From assembly GCF_904848585.1 (NCBI RefSeq), contig NZ_CAJHCR010000002.1, forward strand, positions 434,001-498,000: a stretch of DNA of 64,000 nucleotides. The letters are read 5' to 3'. Position numbers and translations under genes: made by a program. This document shows, piece after piece, positions 8,329-16,372 of the stretch; position 1 is the first letter of the stretch; the number at the start of each line of letters is the position of its first letter. This DNA comes from Paraburkholderia kirstenboschensis (GTDB lineage: Bacteria > Pseudomonadota > Gammaproteobacteria > Burkholderiales > Burkholderiaceae). A model generated the notes under the pieces. That model saw only the letters and a program-made list of their open reading frames with translations. It searched no databases and was not told where the DNA came from.

Positions 8329-9795
8329 ATGCAAAACCAACTTTTCATCGACGGGCGCTTCGTTGACGCCCTTGACGGCGAAACCATTGACGTGCTCAAT
8401 CCGCACGACGGCTCGCTTATCACCAGAATTGCTGCGGCTACTGCGGCGGATGTGGACCTGGCCGTCGAAGCGGCAACCCGCGCGTTTCCAAAATGGTCGG
8501 CCATGCCGGCAGCCGAGCGCGGCCGTCTGTTGCTGCGCCTTGCCGACGCTATCGAGGCGAATGCAGAGGAGTTGGCGCAGCTCGAATCGCTGGACACCGG
8601 CCACCCGATTCGCGATTCGCGCTCGCTGGACGTGCCGCGCACGGCGGCCTGCTTTCGCTACTTTGGCGGCATGGCCGACAAGCTTCAGGGCTCCGTGATT
8701 CCCGTCGAAACGGGCTTTCTTAACTATGTGCAGCGTGCCCCCATCGGCGTCGTGGGCCAGATTGTTCCCTGGAACTTTCCGCTCATGTTCACGAGCTGGA
8801 AGATGGGCCCCGCACTTGCCGCAGGCAACACAGTGGTACTGAAGCCGTCGGAAATCACGCCGCTCTCGACTCTGCGTATCGTTGAACTCATGGCCGAGGT
8901 CGGCTTCCCCGCGGGCGTCGTGAATATCGTCCCGGGCTATGGACACACGGCCGGTCAGCGGCTCGCCGAACACCCCGGCGTTGGCAAGATTGCGTTCACG
9001 GGTTCGACGGCGACGGGCCGACGAATTGTCGAAGCGTCGCAAGGCAACCTGAAGCGTGTTCAACTGGAGCTGGGCGGCAAGGGCGCCAACATCGTATTCG
9101 AAGATGCCAGCCTCGATGCTGCCATCAACGGCGCAGCCTGGGCCATCTTTCACAACCAGGGACAAGCCTGTATCGCGGGCTCGCGTCTCGTCCTGCACGA
9201 ACGCATCGCGGATGAGTTTCTCGAGCGATTCGTATCGCTGGCATCGTCGGTCCGTGTCGGCAATCCGCTCGATGACAATACAGAGATGGGGCCGCTGACG
9301 TCGAAACAACACCTGGACCGCGTGCTCTCGTTCGTCGACGTGGCTCGGGCGCAAGGTGGCCGTGTTCTTGGCGGCGGAAGCGCTCCCCAGGACCCGACGC
9401 TCGCCAATGGCTACTATGTCCGCCCCACGATCATCGAGGCAAAGAGCGTGTCCGACCGCGTCGCTCAGGAAGAAGTGTTCGGCCCATTCGTCACGGTGTT
9501 GCGCTTCGGTAGCGATGAGGAAGCGCTGTCCATCGCAAACTCAACAGAATATGGCTTGGGCAGCGGCCTCTGGACGAACGACCTGTCCCGCGCCCACAAG
9601 ATGGCGTCGCAAATCAATGCTGGCATGTGCTGGATTAACTGCTACAAGCGCGTCAATCCCGGCAGCCCATTCGGCGGCGTAGGCAAGTCTGGTTACGGTC
9701 GCGAGATGGGGTTCGAGGCGATGCATGACTACACGGAAGCACGGTCGGTATGGGTCAACGTCGACGGTAAAGTGCCGCCGCACTTCAAACGCTGA
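8329..9795 (+). CDS. hapE: 4-hydroxymuconic semialdehyde dehydrogenase (ALDH family)
   Basis: A 488-residue NAD(P)-dependent aldehyde dehydrogenase of standard length. The general-base glutamate lies in LELGGKGAN (Glu247) and the catalytic cysteine in NQGQACIAGSR (Cys281), 34 residues apart as expected. The cofactor-fold motif GFTGSTATGR-type segment (AFTGSTATGRRI) is also present. In this operon it should oxidise 4-hydroxymuconic semialdehyde, the hydroquinone ring-cleavage product, to maleylacetate. The ATG at 8329 is preferred because the protein then starts as the family does (MQNQLFIDGRFVDA); the frame upstream to 8158 overlaps the large-subunit gene. The substrate assignment rests on context, since ALDH specificity is not visible. 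Confidence 0.87.
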   Translation: MQNQLFIDGRFVDALDGETIDVLNPHDGSLITRIAAATAADVDLAVEAATRAFPKWSAMPAAERGRLLLRLADAIEANAEELAQLESLDTGHPIRDSRSLDVPRTAACFRYFGGMADKLQGSVIPVETGFLNYVQRAPIGVVGQIVPWNFPLMFTSWKMGPALAAGNTVVLKPSEITPLSTLRIVELMAEVGFPAGVVNIVPGYGHTAGQRLAEHPGVGKIAFTGSTATGRRIVEASQGNLKRVQLELGGKGANIVFEDASLDAAINGAAWAIFHNQGQACIAGSRLVLHERIADEFLERFVSLASSVRVGNPLDDNTEMGPLTSKQHLDRVLSFVDVARAQGGRVLGGGSAPQDPTLANGYYVRPTIIEAKSVSDRVAQEEVFGPFVTVLRFGSDEEALSIANSTEYGLGSGLWTNDLSRAHKMASQINAGMCWINCYKRVNPGSPFGGVGKSGYGREMGFEAMHDYTEARSVWVNVDGKVPPHFKR

Positions 9796-9802
9796 GGTCT
9801 TC

Positions 9803-10870
9803 ATGGAGCGCTTTGTCTACCAGGGTACCCCTTCCCGGGTGGTTTTTGAATGGGGCGCGCTCGACAAGCTGCCGGATGAGCTGACAAGGCTCGGTGCGCG
9901 CCGCGCGCTGATTCTATCGACACCTGAGCAGCGCCCTCTCGCTGACAGGGTAAAGGAAGTGTTGGGCGAGCGCGCGGCGGGTGTCTATCCGCATGCGGTC
10001 ATGCATGTCCCGGTCGAAGTGGCACGCGCGGCGCGCGAGACGGCCAGCGAGCTGGGCGCTGACTGCTGCATTGCGATTGGTGGTGGCTCGACCATCGGGT
10101 TGGGCAAGGCAATCGCACTCGAGTCCTCGTTGCCTATCCTCGCCGTGCCGACGACTTACGCGGGCTCCGAGATGACACCGATTTTCGGCCTCACGGAAGG
10201 TCGGCTGAAGCGCACTGGACGCGACGCACGGGTACTGCCCCGTACGGTGCTTTATGACCCGTCCTTGACGTTGTCCCTGCCGTCGGGCATCTCGGCGGCA
10301 TCTGGCATCAACGCGATGGCGCACGCCGTCGAAGCGCTCTATGCGGAAGACGCGAATCCGGTCATCAGCTTGATGGCGGAGGAAGCCATTCGTGCGCTCG
10401 GCGAGGCACTCCCCGTTGTGGTCCGCGCTCCGCAAGACCGCTTGATGCGCAGCCGGGCGTTATACGGTGCCTGGCTTGCTGGGACGTGCCTCGGCGCAGT
10501 CGGGATGGCATTGCACCACAAGCTCTGTCACACCCTCGGCGGCACCTTCAACCTGCCGCACGCCCAAACCCACGCTGCAATGTTGCCTCATACCGCGCAT
10601 TACAACCATGCCGCCGCGCCTGAGGCGCTACGCCGCGTCGCGCGGGCGCTGGGCGGGATCGAAGCGGACGAAGCAGGTCCGCTGCTGTTCAAGCTGAACG
10701 CGCAGCTCGGCATCTCGCCAGCGCTCTCGGACATCGGGATGCCGCAGGACGGCCTCGATGAAGCTACTGAAATCGCTTGCAAGAACCCATATGCAAATCC
10801 GCGTCCGATAGAACGAGCGGCGATTCGCGAGCTGCTTCAGGACGCGTGGCAAGGGCGCGCCCCGCACTGA
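9803..10870 (+). CDS. hapF: Maleylacetate reductase (iron-type alcohol dehydrogenase family)
   Basis: A 355-residue member of the group III (iron-type) alcohol dehydrogenases, of the usual maleylacetate reductase length. It should reduce maleylacetate to 3-oxoadipate with NAD(P)H, feeding the beta-ketoadipate pathway. The nucleotide loop GGGSTIGLGKAIAL and the segments VPTTYAGSEMTPIFG and HKLCHTLGGTFNLPHAQTHA are characteristic of maleylacetate reductases. The gene begins 7 bases after the dehydrogenase stop, at the ATG at 9803 behind TGAGG; the longer frame overlaps the previous gene. It joins both routes encoded here, since the hydroxyquinol dioxygenase downstream also yields maleylacetate. 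Confidence 0.92.
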   Translation: MERFVYQGTPSRVVFEWGALDKLPDELTRLGARRALILSTPEQRPLADRVKEVLGERAAGVYPHAVMHVPVEVARAARETASELGADCCIAIGGGSTIGLGKAIALESSLPILAVPTTYAGSEMTPIFGLTEGRLKRTGRDARVLPRTVLYDPSLTLSLPSGISAASGINAMAHAVEALYAEDANPVISLMAEEAIRALGEALPVVVRAPQDRLMRSRALYGAWLAGTCLGAVGMALHHKLCHTLGGTFNLPHAQTHAAMLPHTAHYNHAAAPEALRRVARALGGIEADEAGPLLFKLNAQLGISPALSDIGMPQDGLDEATEIACKNPYANPRPIERAAIRELLQDAWQGRAPH

Positions 10871-10898
10871 GTTACCACGAACGAGAACGGAGACAGAC

Positions 10899-11774
10899 GT
10901 GAACCACAAAGAACACCAGGATAGCGGCGCCATGCTGACGGAGCAGGTCGTCGCCAGTTTCGAGAACACTTCGAATCCGCGCTTGCGGGCCTTGATGCAG
11001 AGCCTGGTGCGGCACCTCCACGCATTTGTGCGCGAGACGGAACCGACCGAGGCCGAGTGGATGGCGGCTATTCGATTTCTGACCGAGACGGGAAAGATGT
11101 GCGACGACGTCGTTCGCCAGGAGTTCATCCTTCTGTCCGACACGCTCGGCGTGTCGATGCTGGTCGACGCAATCAATCATCGATACGCGACGGGGGCGAC
11201 CGAAACGACCGTGTTCGGGCCGTTCTACATGGAGGGAATGCCGGAGCGTGCTTTCGGCGAGAATATGGCACACACACCTGGCGAACCAGTCGTCGTGCGG
11301 GGTCGCGTGCTTACCATCGACGGCGCCCCGATAACCGACGCCGTGCTCGACGTGTGGCAGACGGCGCAGAACGGCATGTATTCCGGGCAAGACACGCAAC
11401 AGCCTCACGGTAACCTGCGCGGCCGTTACCGGACCGACGCGGAAGGCCGCTACGCAATCACCACGATATTGCCGGTCAGCTATCCCATCCCAACTGATGG
11501 GCCTGTGGGAAAGATGCTCGACGCCACGGGGCGCCACCCCTGGCGTCCCGCGCATCTGCACTTCATGATCGAGGCGCCCGGCTACCGCACCCTTGTGACC
11601 CATCTTTTCGACGAGAGCGACCCGTATCTGAAGTCTGACGCAGTCTTCGGCGTTAAGTCATCGCTCATGGTCGAATATCGTCAGCGGGATGCGCATGACC
11701 AACTCGCGCGTCAGTTCAAATTGAGCGGTCCATACCGCGAAGCGACGTATGACTTTACCCTCGACAGGGGCTAA
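10899..11774 (+). CDS. hapG: Hydroxyquinol 1,2-dioxygenase (intradiol)
   Basis: A 291-residue intradiol ring-cleavage dioxygenase. The four Fe(III) ligands can be placed at Tyr161 (NGMYSGQ), Tyr195 (PVSYPIP), His219 and His221 (RPAHLHF), almost the same numbering as in characterised hydroxyquinol dioxygenases. The N-terminal helical dimerisation domain typical of catechol/hydroxyquinol enzymes occupies about the first 100 residues. It would open 1,2,4-trihydroxybenzene to maleylacetate. The start is a GTG at 10899 with GGAGACA at 10889-10895. Its presence next to a hydroquinone dioxygenase gives the operon a second entry point, useful when hydroquinone is hydroxylated or auto-oxidises to hydroxyquinol. 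Confidence 0.92.
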   Translation: MNHKEHQDSGAMLTEQVVASFENTSNPRLRALMQSLVRHLHAFVRETEPTEAEWMAAIRFLTETGKMCDDVVRQEFILLSDTLGVSMLVDAINHRYATGATETTVFGPFYMEGMPERAFGENMAHTPGEPVVVRGRVLTIDGAPITDAVLDVWQTAQNGMYSGQDTQQPHGNLRGRYRTDAEGRYAITTILPVSYPIPTDGPVGKMLDATGRHPWRPAHLHFMIEAPGYRTLVTHLFDESDPYLKSDAVFGVKSSLMVEYRQRDAHDQLARQFKLSGPYREATYDFTLDRG

Positions 11775-11779
11775 TTGAA

Positions 11780-12091
11780 ATGGCTCGATTCTTCGCGGTC
11801 TTCGCTACTGACCAGCCTGGTATGCGCGATGTGCGCGACCGTGTGCGTCCAAGCCATCGGACTTACCTGAGGTCGGCCGCGCAGCACGGTGTTTATGTGC
11901 GACTCGGCGGCCCGACGCTAGAACCGCTGTGCGACGCAATGAACGGAACGCTCCTGGTCGTCGAGGCAGACGATATCAATGCCGTCATGCAATTCGTAGG
12001 GAACGACCCATATATGAAGGAAGGCCTTTTTTCACGGGTGGAAGTGCGACCGTGGGACTGGAGCTTGGGAAACCCCGAGCGAAGAGTGTGA
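11780..12091 (+). CDS. YciI-like small protein in the hydroquinone operon
   Basis: A 103-residue protein with the YciI / muconolactone-isomerase-like ferredoxin-fold pattern: an N-terminal strand (MARFFAVFATDQPG), a helix with RPSHRTYLRSAAQHG, LGGPTLE, and the C-terminal DPYMKEGLFSRVEVRPW. The DPY/GLF ending is the classic YciI signature. It begins 5 bases after the dioxygenase stop and ends 3 bases before the Rieske gene, so it is clearly cotranscribed. YciI proteins occur in several aromatic operons without a settled reaction; a lactone or isomer handling step, or a chaperone-like role, are possible. No function is claimed. Confidence 0.8.
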   Translation: MARFFAVFATDQPGMRDVRDRVRPSHRTYLRSAAQHGVYVRLGGPTLEPLCDAMNGTLLVVEADDINAVMQFVGNDPYMKEGLFSRVEVRPWDWSLGNPERRV

Positions 12092-12094
12092 GTC

Positions 12095-12430
12095 ATGAGT
12101 GCGAGACAACTGTGCCGCTTCTCCGATATCCCTGACGGTGGTGCGCGAGTAATCGACGAGGCATGCATCGGTCGCCCTGTCATTGTGGTACGGCGAGCCG
12201 AGCAGGTGTGGGCGTATGTGAATCGATGCCCACACTTTTCGGTACCGCTCGATTTTGTACCGGGTAGTGTTTCATGTTACCGGTCGCAGGTATTGATGTG
12301 CGCCCATCACAGCGCGCTGTTCAGATTCAATGATGGAGTTTGTATCGAGGGGCCATGTGCAGGGGCGGCATTAGAAGGCGTGCCTGTCGAGGTCGATTCG
12401 TCCGCATGGATCGTTTGTTCGGCCTCTTAG
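12095..12430 (+). CDS. Rieske-type [2Fe-2S] ferredoxin
   Basis: A 111-residue soluble Rieske ferredoxin. The cluster ligands are Cys45 and His47 (RCPHFSVPL) and Cys69 and His72 (CAHHSALF), giving C-X-H and C-X2-H boxes 21 residues apart. There is no oxygenase domain and no reductase or terminal oxygenase next to it, so it is not an ordinary ring-hydroxylating system. It is the last gene of the operon, 3 bases after the YciI-like gene. A plausible job, by analogy with XylT-like ferredoxins, is reduction of oxidised (Fe(III)) inactive hydroquinone dioxygenase back to the Fe(II) form. That role is inference. Confidence 0.85.
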   Translation: MSARQLCRFSDIPDGGARVIDEACIGRPVIVVRRAEQVWAYVNRCPHFSVPLDFVPGSVSCYRSQVLMCAHHSALFRFNDGVCIEGPCAGAALEGVPVEVDSSAWIVCSAS

Positions 12431-12639
12431 TACAAACGGTAGCGAATTGAGTTGTACCGCGGGTAATCGGTCGAGCAGGCCGCATCAAGCCTGGACGACA
12501 CTGTCTTCTCGGTCTCCGTGGGAGTCGAAACGACATACTGGCCGGCGGGCTCATCGACATAGAAGAATCCGCCCGGTTGCGATTTGCCGACCGGCGTACC
12601 GTTCAAGTTGATGCTCGGCTGCAAAGCGGCGTCGAACAC
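12427..12639 (-). pseudogene. Fragment of a DUF2846-type lipoprotein gene
   Basis: A 70-codon frame on the minus strand contains a stretch resembling the middle of DUF2846 proteins (LNGTPVGKSQPGGFFYVDE, then GQYVVSTPTETEKTV). Full members are about 150-200 residues with a lipoprotein signal. Here the N-terminal signal is missing and the reading after TEKTVSSRLDA no longer fits the family, so this is a remnant. Its 3' end overlaps the end of the Rieske gene by 4 bases on the opposite strand. Confidence 0.5.
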
Positions 12640-13127
12640 TTAAGGCACTGTAGACGCTGTGTGGCAAAGGGGCGGAACTGCGGTTCCGAAACCCTCTCGT
12701 CGCGGCTTGACTCGTTTAAGCGTGCGCACCGCGTAACAAGGCGGTACGTGCGCGTTCGACCCGGAAGAACAAAAGGTCGCAGCGGCGAGCAGCGCTGTGC
12801 TCCGCGAATGCTCAGAGCAGTGACGGCACTGCGAATTGTTCTGATAACTGCGAATGGCAGATTCGTACTCTCGAAACCTCAAAACCTGCACGTGTAATAG
12901 CGGCTGCCGAGGCTTATGACCAAGGGTGAACTACCATAAGAGTGATTCGGCCCGTGGGAGCAACCAATGCCGCTAAAGTCGCATGTGCTGGTCCGAGGCG
13001 ATTCACGCATCCCGTACTTCCGAAGGTCAATACTAAAGACCCTGCGTGCCCGGTTCGGCGGCCGTGAATTCATCTGTTCACTGCGAACGTCCGAAGCACC
13101 GGACGGCGCCGCGAGTGGAGATATTCA
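12640..13127. other. Intergenic region with one doubtful small frame
   Basis: About 490 bases without a convincing gene. A 74-codon frame at 12967-13191 plus has GGGAGCAACCA before its ATG but no recognisable product, and it overlaps the better-supported gene at 13128; I do not call it. The rest looks like decayed sequence downstream of the DUF2846 fragment. Confidence 0.35.
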
Positions 13128-13637
13128 ATGGACGACCGATTTGACAGACGAGAACTCCTACTTCACCTCGGCGACATGCTCGAAGCCTTGAGCTGTTTGG
13201 CCCGGACAGGCGCGCCCCACACGCCGGTGGTGCAGCTTGCAAAGGAAGAGGATTTGATTCGGGACTTCGAGTTCCTCGGCGTGCTTGCCCCGAAGATGAC
13301 GGTGGACGAATTCAGTGCACGCGTCGCCGGCGCGTTCTTTCTGTGGCCGAAGGAACTGCTCAATACCGAGCTCAACCGCAAAGCTCTCGCGTCAACCGTT
13401 CAACACGAACTCTTCGACGGCAATCTTGACGGCTGGAGCGCCTACGTCGCTCAAATCCAGAAGAAGGTAAAGTGGTTCGGGACGGGGCTCCCCAAGACGA
13501 AACCGAACGTCGCGGACGAACGGGGGCACGATACCGCGGAGGAAGTCACTCCGGTCGGGGCCACGCCGTCCGCCGGGCGGAATGCACCCGGGGCGCGAAA
13601 AGGGTGGCCTTGGCCCGACCCAAAGACACCACGCTAA
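13128..13637 (+). CDS. Hypothetical protein, 169 residues
   Basis: A soluble protein I do not recognise. The first 115 residues look folded and mixed alpha/beta (LLLHLGDMLEALSCLAR, DFEFLGVLAPKMTVDEF, FLWPKELLNTELNRKAL), and the last 40 are Pro/Gly/Ala-rich and probably disordered. There is no signal peptide or membrane segment. GGAG lies 8-12 bases before the ATG at 13128. It stands alone between the DUF2846 remnant and the small stress-type genes. Confidence 0.55.
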   Translation: MDDRFDRRELLLHLGDMLEALSCLARTGAPHTPVVQLAKEEDLIRDFEFLGVLAPKMTVDEFSARVAGAFFLWPKELLNTELNRKALASTVQHELFDGNLDGWSAYVAQIQKKVKWFGTGLPKTKPNVADERGHDTAEEVTPVGATPSAGRNAPGARKGWPWPDPKTPR

Positions 13638-13818
13638 CTGCTGCCCTCGCGGCCTTTGGGACGGGTTCAAGGTCGTCAGCACGCCCGAGCCCTGGCGACA
13701 GCATCGTCAACGGCAGAGCTGTCTGGTGAAATGGACTGGCGACCGACTTCACCTGCGGCCGCCTCACGAAACCTTCGACGCTCGTTAATGCGTTGAGCCA
13801 AGCCCCGGGCGCAGGCGG

Positions 13819-14007
13819 TTAGTGGTGACGCTTCGTGCTGTCCTTCGCCGCTTCCCTGGCATCACCGACATCTTTTCTGGCCTGTCCCGCCGCTTGCTCG
13901 ACGTCGCCTTTCAGTTCCCGGGACGGCCTGCCCGTGACCTTGCCCATTGCCTCGTTGACCTTGCCCTTCATCTTTTGAGCAACGCCTTTGACCTGGTCCT
14001 TGTTCAT
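13819..14007 (-). CDS. CsbD-family stress protein
   Basis: A 62-residue, highly charged, helical protein of the CsbD family: MNKDQVKGVAQKMKGK, NEAMGKVTGRPSRELKG and EQAAGQARKDVGDARE are the usual repeated K/G/A-rich elements. CsbD-like proteins rise strongly under general stress but their biochemical role is unknown. The ATG at 14007 is chosen because GGAGGA lies 7 bases upstream; a 14-residue upstream extension lacks a site. It belongs to a patch of small stress-type or exported proteins on the minus strand (14421-15897). Confidence 0.9.
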   Translation of the reverse strand: MNKDQVKGVAQKMKGKVNEAMGKVTGRPSRELKGDVEQAAGQARKDVGDAREAAKDSTKRHH

Positions 14008-14420
14008 GATGCAGTCCTCCAAAAATACGGCCCGCGTCGCGCTAATCACATTGCGACACTATCAGTATAGGAAAAGCGCTCGGGTTAGCGAAGTAGAACG
14101 CCTGGAGGGACACGCGTTCTGTGGACGCGGTACGGCAGAAGCGTAGTGAAGTTATGGTGCGCCCGAACGGCGCGAGCGTCGCCTGTTCCTGACTCGACGC
14201 GTGGCGCGTAGCCCGCGAGGCCGTTCGGAATACGCGGTGTCGCGCAGCTCATGCTGGACCATCAGAACGGCTGCGCTGTTCTGGCGACGCTCGGCCCTTC
14301 GCGCGGCCGTCGCTCACTTATGGCGGCAGCGAATCGCCCGTTGCGTAGTCGAAAGGCGGCGGTGTCGCGTCGACGTAAGCCTGTAGCGGTGTCGACGCCG
14401 CGTGCAACCCGCTGTCACTG
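14008..14420. other. Intergenic region, nothing recognised
   Basis: About 410 bases upstream of the CsbD gene and downstream of the Gly-rich secreted protein. Short frames are present but without ribosome-binding sites or similarity I can name. The CsbD promoter should lie in the first 100 bases. Confidence 0.35.
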
Positions 14421-14735
14421 CTACTGGCTGTTTTTCCCGGGGCCGTTCCGTGGTGCGTTGACGTCGCTGTTCGCGCCACTTCGGGTACCCATATTCAGAC
14501 CATTGGTCTTGCCGCGGTTCAATTGTGCCGTCGGCCGGCTACTGCGCGCCTCGCCGACGTTATTGCCAGTGACATCCCGAGAACCGTCTGCCTTGCCGGT
14601 CGGGGCCTTCGTCAAACCAGCGCCGGCACCGGGCGTTGCCGTCCCGCCAGCGGTGCCGCCGGGTTGTGCGTATGCTACGGCCGACAGGGCGACCGCGAGA
14701 ACTGAAGCGCAAATTGTTTTACCGATGACTTTCAT
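14421..14735 (-). CDS. Small exported Gly/Ala/Asn-rich protein
   Basis: A 104-residue precursor with a clear Sec signal peptide (MKVIGKTICASVLAVALSA, cleavage after AYA at about residue 23). The mature part is low-complexity: Gly, Thr, Ala and Asn rich with Lys/Arg, no cysteines and no recognisable domain. GGGAGGAGCC stands directly before the ATG at 14735; the extension to 14882 has no support. Two other genes in the window (15607-15897 and 38360-38644) code for proteins of the same build. Function unknown; a periplasmic or surface intrinsically disordered protein is the best description. Confidence 0.75.
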   Translation of the reverse strand: MKVIGKTICASVLAVALSAVAYAQPGGTAGGTATPGAGAGLTKAPTGKADGSRDVTGNNVGEARSSRPTAQLNRGKTNGLNMGTRSGANSDVNAPRNGPGKNSQ

Positions 14736-14924
14736 GGCTCCTCCCGGGAAGAAGATGTCTCGTGCAAGCGTCTGCCGCCCGCATGACCTTAGGTGGCGCA
14801 TAGTTCGTGCCTCGGGTCGCTGACTGTTCGCGGTTGGCAAGGCAAAACGGCCACCGAGTCCCAGAACAGTCTGACGGCGCATTGCGCACCATTTCGACAG
14901 ACAGGAGTGTCACCACTCAGCACC

Positions 14925-15530
14925 TTACTGAGGAGCGGTTCCAACGCGCTCAACCGAAGTTGCGCGGGCAGCGACGAATCTCGCGCGGACCGAATCACCG
15001 ATTTTCAGACCGCCAAGAGGACAATCTGGGGCAACGTCGAATTCCTCAGTTAAAGTCGGGCCGCGCAATGTGACCTCCCGTTTCTTCCGATCGATTTTCA
15101 GCACCGTCGCCAGCAACTCCACGCTTTGGGTCGAACTGGCTTCTCCATTCTCTGTTGGCTGCACAACTTCGGTTTCGATTCGCTCGCGGATGCCGCTCGA
15201 TGCGGCCTTGGCCACATGCGTCAGAATTGCGTTTCTATATGCGATTTTCACCGTGTCCCCCAAGTGAAATTCTTCGAGCTTTGTGACGTCCGGGCTGATT
15301 TCAATCACTGCCATTTCGCCGCGCGCGTCGCGCAAGGTCACGCTGTTGTGTAGCGTGTCTATTCCCGTGATGCGTGCCTGAATATGCCGTAGCGCGCTCA
15401 CACCGGCTGCTTGGCCTGACGTCCGGGAGCTAGCGTCCTGGGAAAAAGCCGGCGGAAGTAGAACCGGGCCAACGAGGATAACCGCAGCGACGATGCCGAA
15501 GCGGGAGGCGCGCGTTCTGTATTCACTCAT
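14925..15530 (-). CDS. Hypothetical exported protein, 201 residues
   Basis: A signal-peptide-bearing protein (hydrophobic stretch FGIVAAVILVGPVLLPPAFS at about residues 11-30, then cleavage near SQD). The mature part has two similar beta-rich halves: HIQARITGIDTLHNSVTLRD and, later, ELLATVLKIDRKKREVTLRG, each followed by a LGD/IGD turn with VKIAYR or VRARFV. This suggests two copies of a small OB- or SH3-like barrel in the periplasm. GAGGAAGC precedes the ATG at 15530. It sits in the run of minus-strand exported proteins. No known role. Confidence 0.75.
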   Translation of the reverse strand: MSEYRTRASRFGIVAAVILVGPVLLPPAFSQDASSRTSGQAAGVSALRHIQARITGIDTLHNSVTLRDARGEMAVIEISPDVTKLEEFHLGDTVKIAYRNAILTHVAKAASSGIRERIETEVVQPTENGEASSTQSVELLATVLKIDRKKREVTLRGPTLTEEFDVAPDCPLGGLKIGDSVRARFVAARATSVERVGTAPQ

Positions 15531-15606
15531 GTCCGCTTCCTCCCCGGTTTCCAAAGCGGGAGCGTACCTCTCGGTTGCAGGGGTACGTCCCATCGGCAAT
15601 CTGCTG

Positions 15607-15897
15607 TCAGTAGGTCTTCTTCATACCGCTGCCCGACGCAGGCGCATCCATTCCTCCCTTCTTCTGCGTCTTCGGCTTCATCTGCTTTTGCGACATGTCG
15701 CCCGACTGTCCCATCGTGTTTGCGCCAGACGCGCCAGATGGCGACTCCGTCGCCCCTTTTGCATTCGGCGTTCCCATTCCAGTGCCGCCCTGGCCTGCAC
15801 CCGCGCCGCCCCCACCACCCGCTCCTTGCGCGTAGACGGCACCAGACAAGCTCAGAACTAACGCAGAAAACAAGAATCCTCTCGCAGCGATTCGCAT
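15607..15897 (-). CDS. Small exported Gly/Ser/Met-rich protein
   Basis: A 96-residue precursor: signal peptide MRIAARGFLFSALVLSLSGA with cleavage after VYA, then a Gly tract (GAGGGGGAGAGQGGTGMG) and a Ser/Lys/Met-rich tail ending MKKTY. GGGAGAC is placed ideally before the ATG at 15897. It has the same architecture as the product of 14421-14735, and both sit on the same strand with the two-repeat periplasmic protein between them, likely one transcription unit or co-regulated set. No domain is recognised. Confidence 0.72.
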   Translation of the reverse strand: MRIAARGFLFSALVLSLSGAVYAQGAGGGGGAGAGQGGTGMGTPNAKGATESPSGASGANTMGQSGDMSQKQMKPKTQKKGGMDAPASGSGMKKTY

Positions 15898-16372
15898 GAC
15901 GGTCTCCCTCGTATGCAAAGCGAAGCTGTAACCCGGGTGGGTTCGACCCGCTGCATTTGACGCCGCAATTTCTGTTCCGCTATCGGTCATGGCGTGGGTT
16001 AGCTATTCCTACACCTGGTTGTTATCGACCTCTCTTTTCGGAGGCGAACATCGCGGCCATGGCGTGCACGGAGCCGGCGACGCTCAGCGGCGGTGCGAGC
16101 TGCCCGACAACTCGCGCGCAGTCTGAGACAAGCGTGTGCGCCCTTCCGGAAAAGCCTGTCGACAAGAACAGGGCGATAACGATGACCTGAGTTCGCGGCT
16201 TTGGAAGATTTTCAGGGCTTGAAACCAGAGCCATCTATGGTTTTCCACCGACCGTCCGTAGCTGATACATAATTCGTCATTAACTAGGAACGAAGGCTGT
16301 GGTCGAGTTACGAATGGTCGCAACAACTATATAGCGCCGGAGCCTGGCTCCATGGTGCAGTTTGGAGACATC
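15898..16372. other. Divergent intergenic region upstream of the CoA-transferase
   Basis: About 475 bases between a minus-strand exported protein and the plus-strand CoA-transferase. It must carry promoters for both. An AT-rich patch (ACTATATAG near 16327-16335) is a candidate -10 area for the transferase. A GGAGCC-T-GGCTCC dyad lies at about 16339-16351. No gene seen. Confidence 0.35.

Noticed and set aside
8293..9354. 353-codon minus-strand frame opposite the aldehyde dehydrogenase gene
   Set aside because: Antisense shadow of a clear ALDH with catalytic residues.
12967..13191. 74-codon plus-strand frame with a fair ribosome-binding site
   Set aside because: Overlaps the better-supported gene at 13128 by 64 bases and resembles nothing known; left as undecided.
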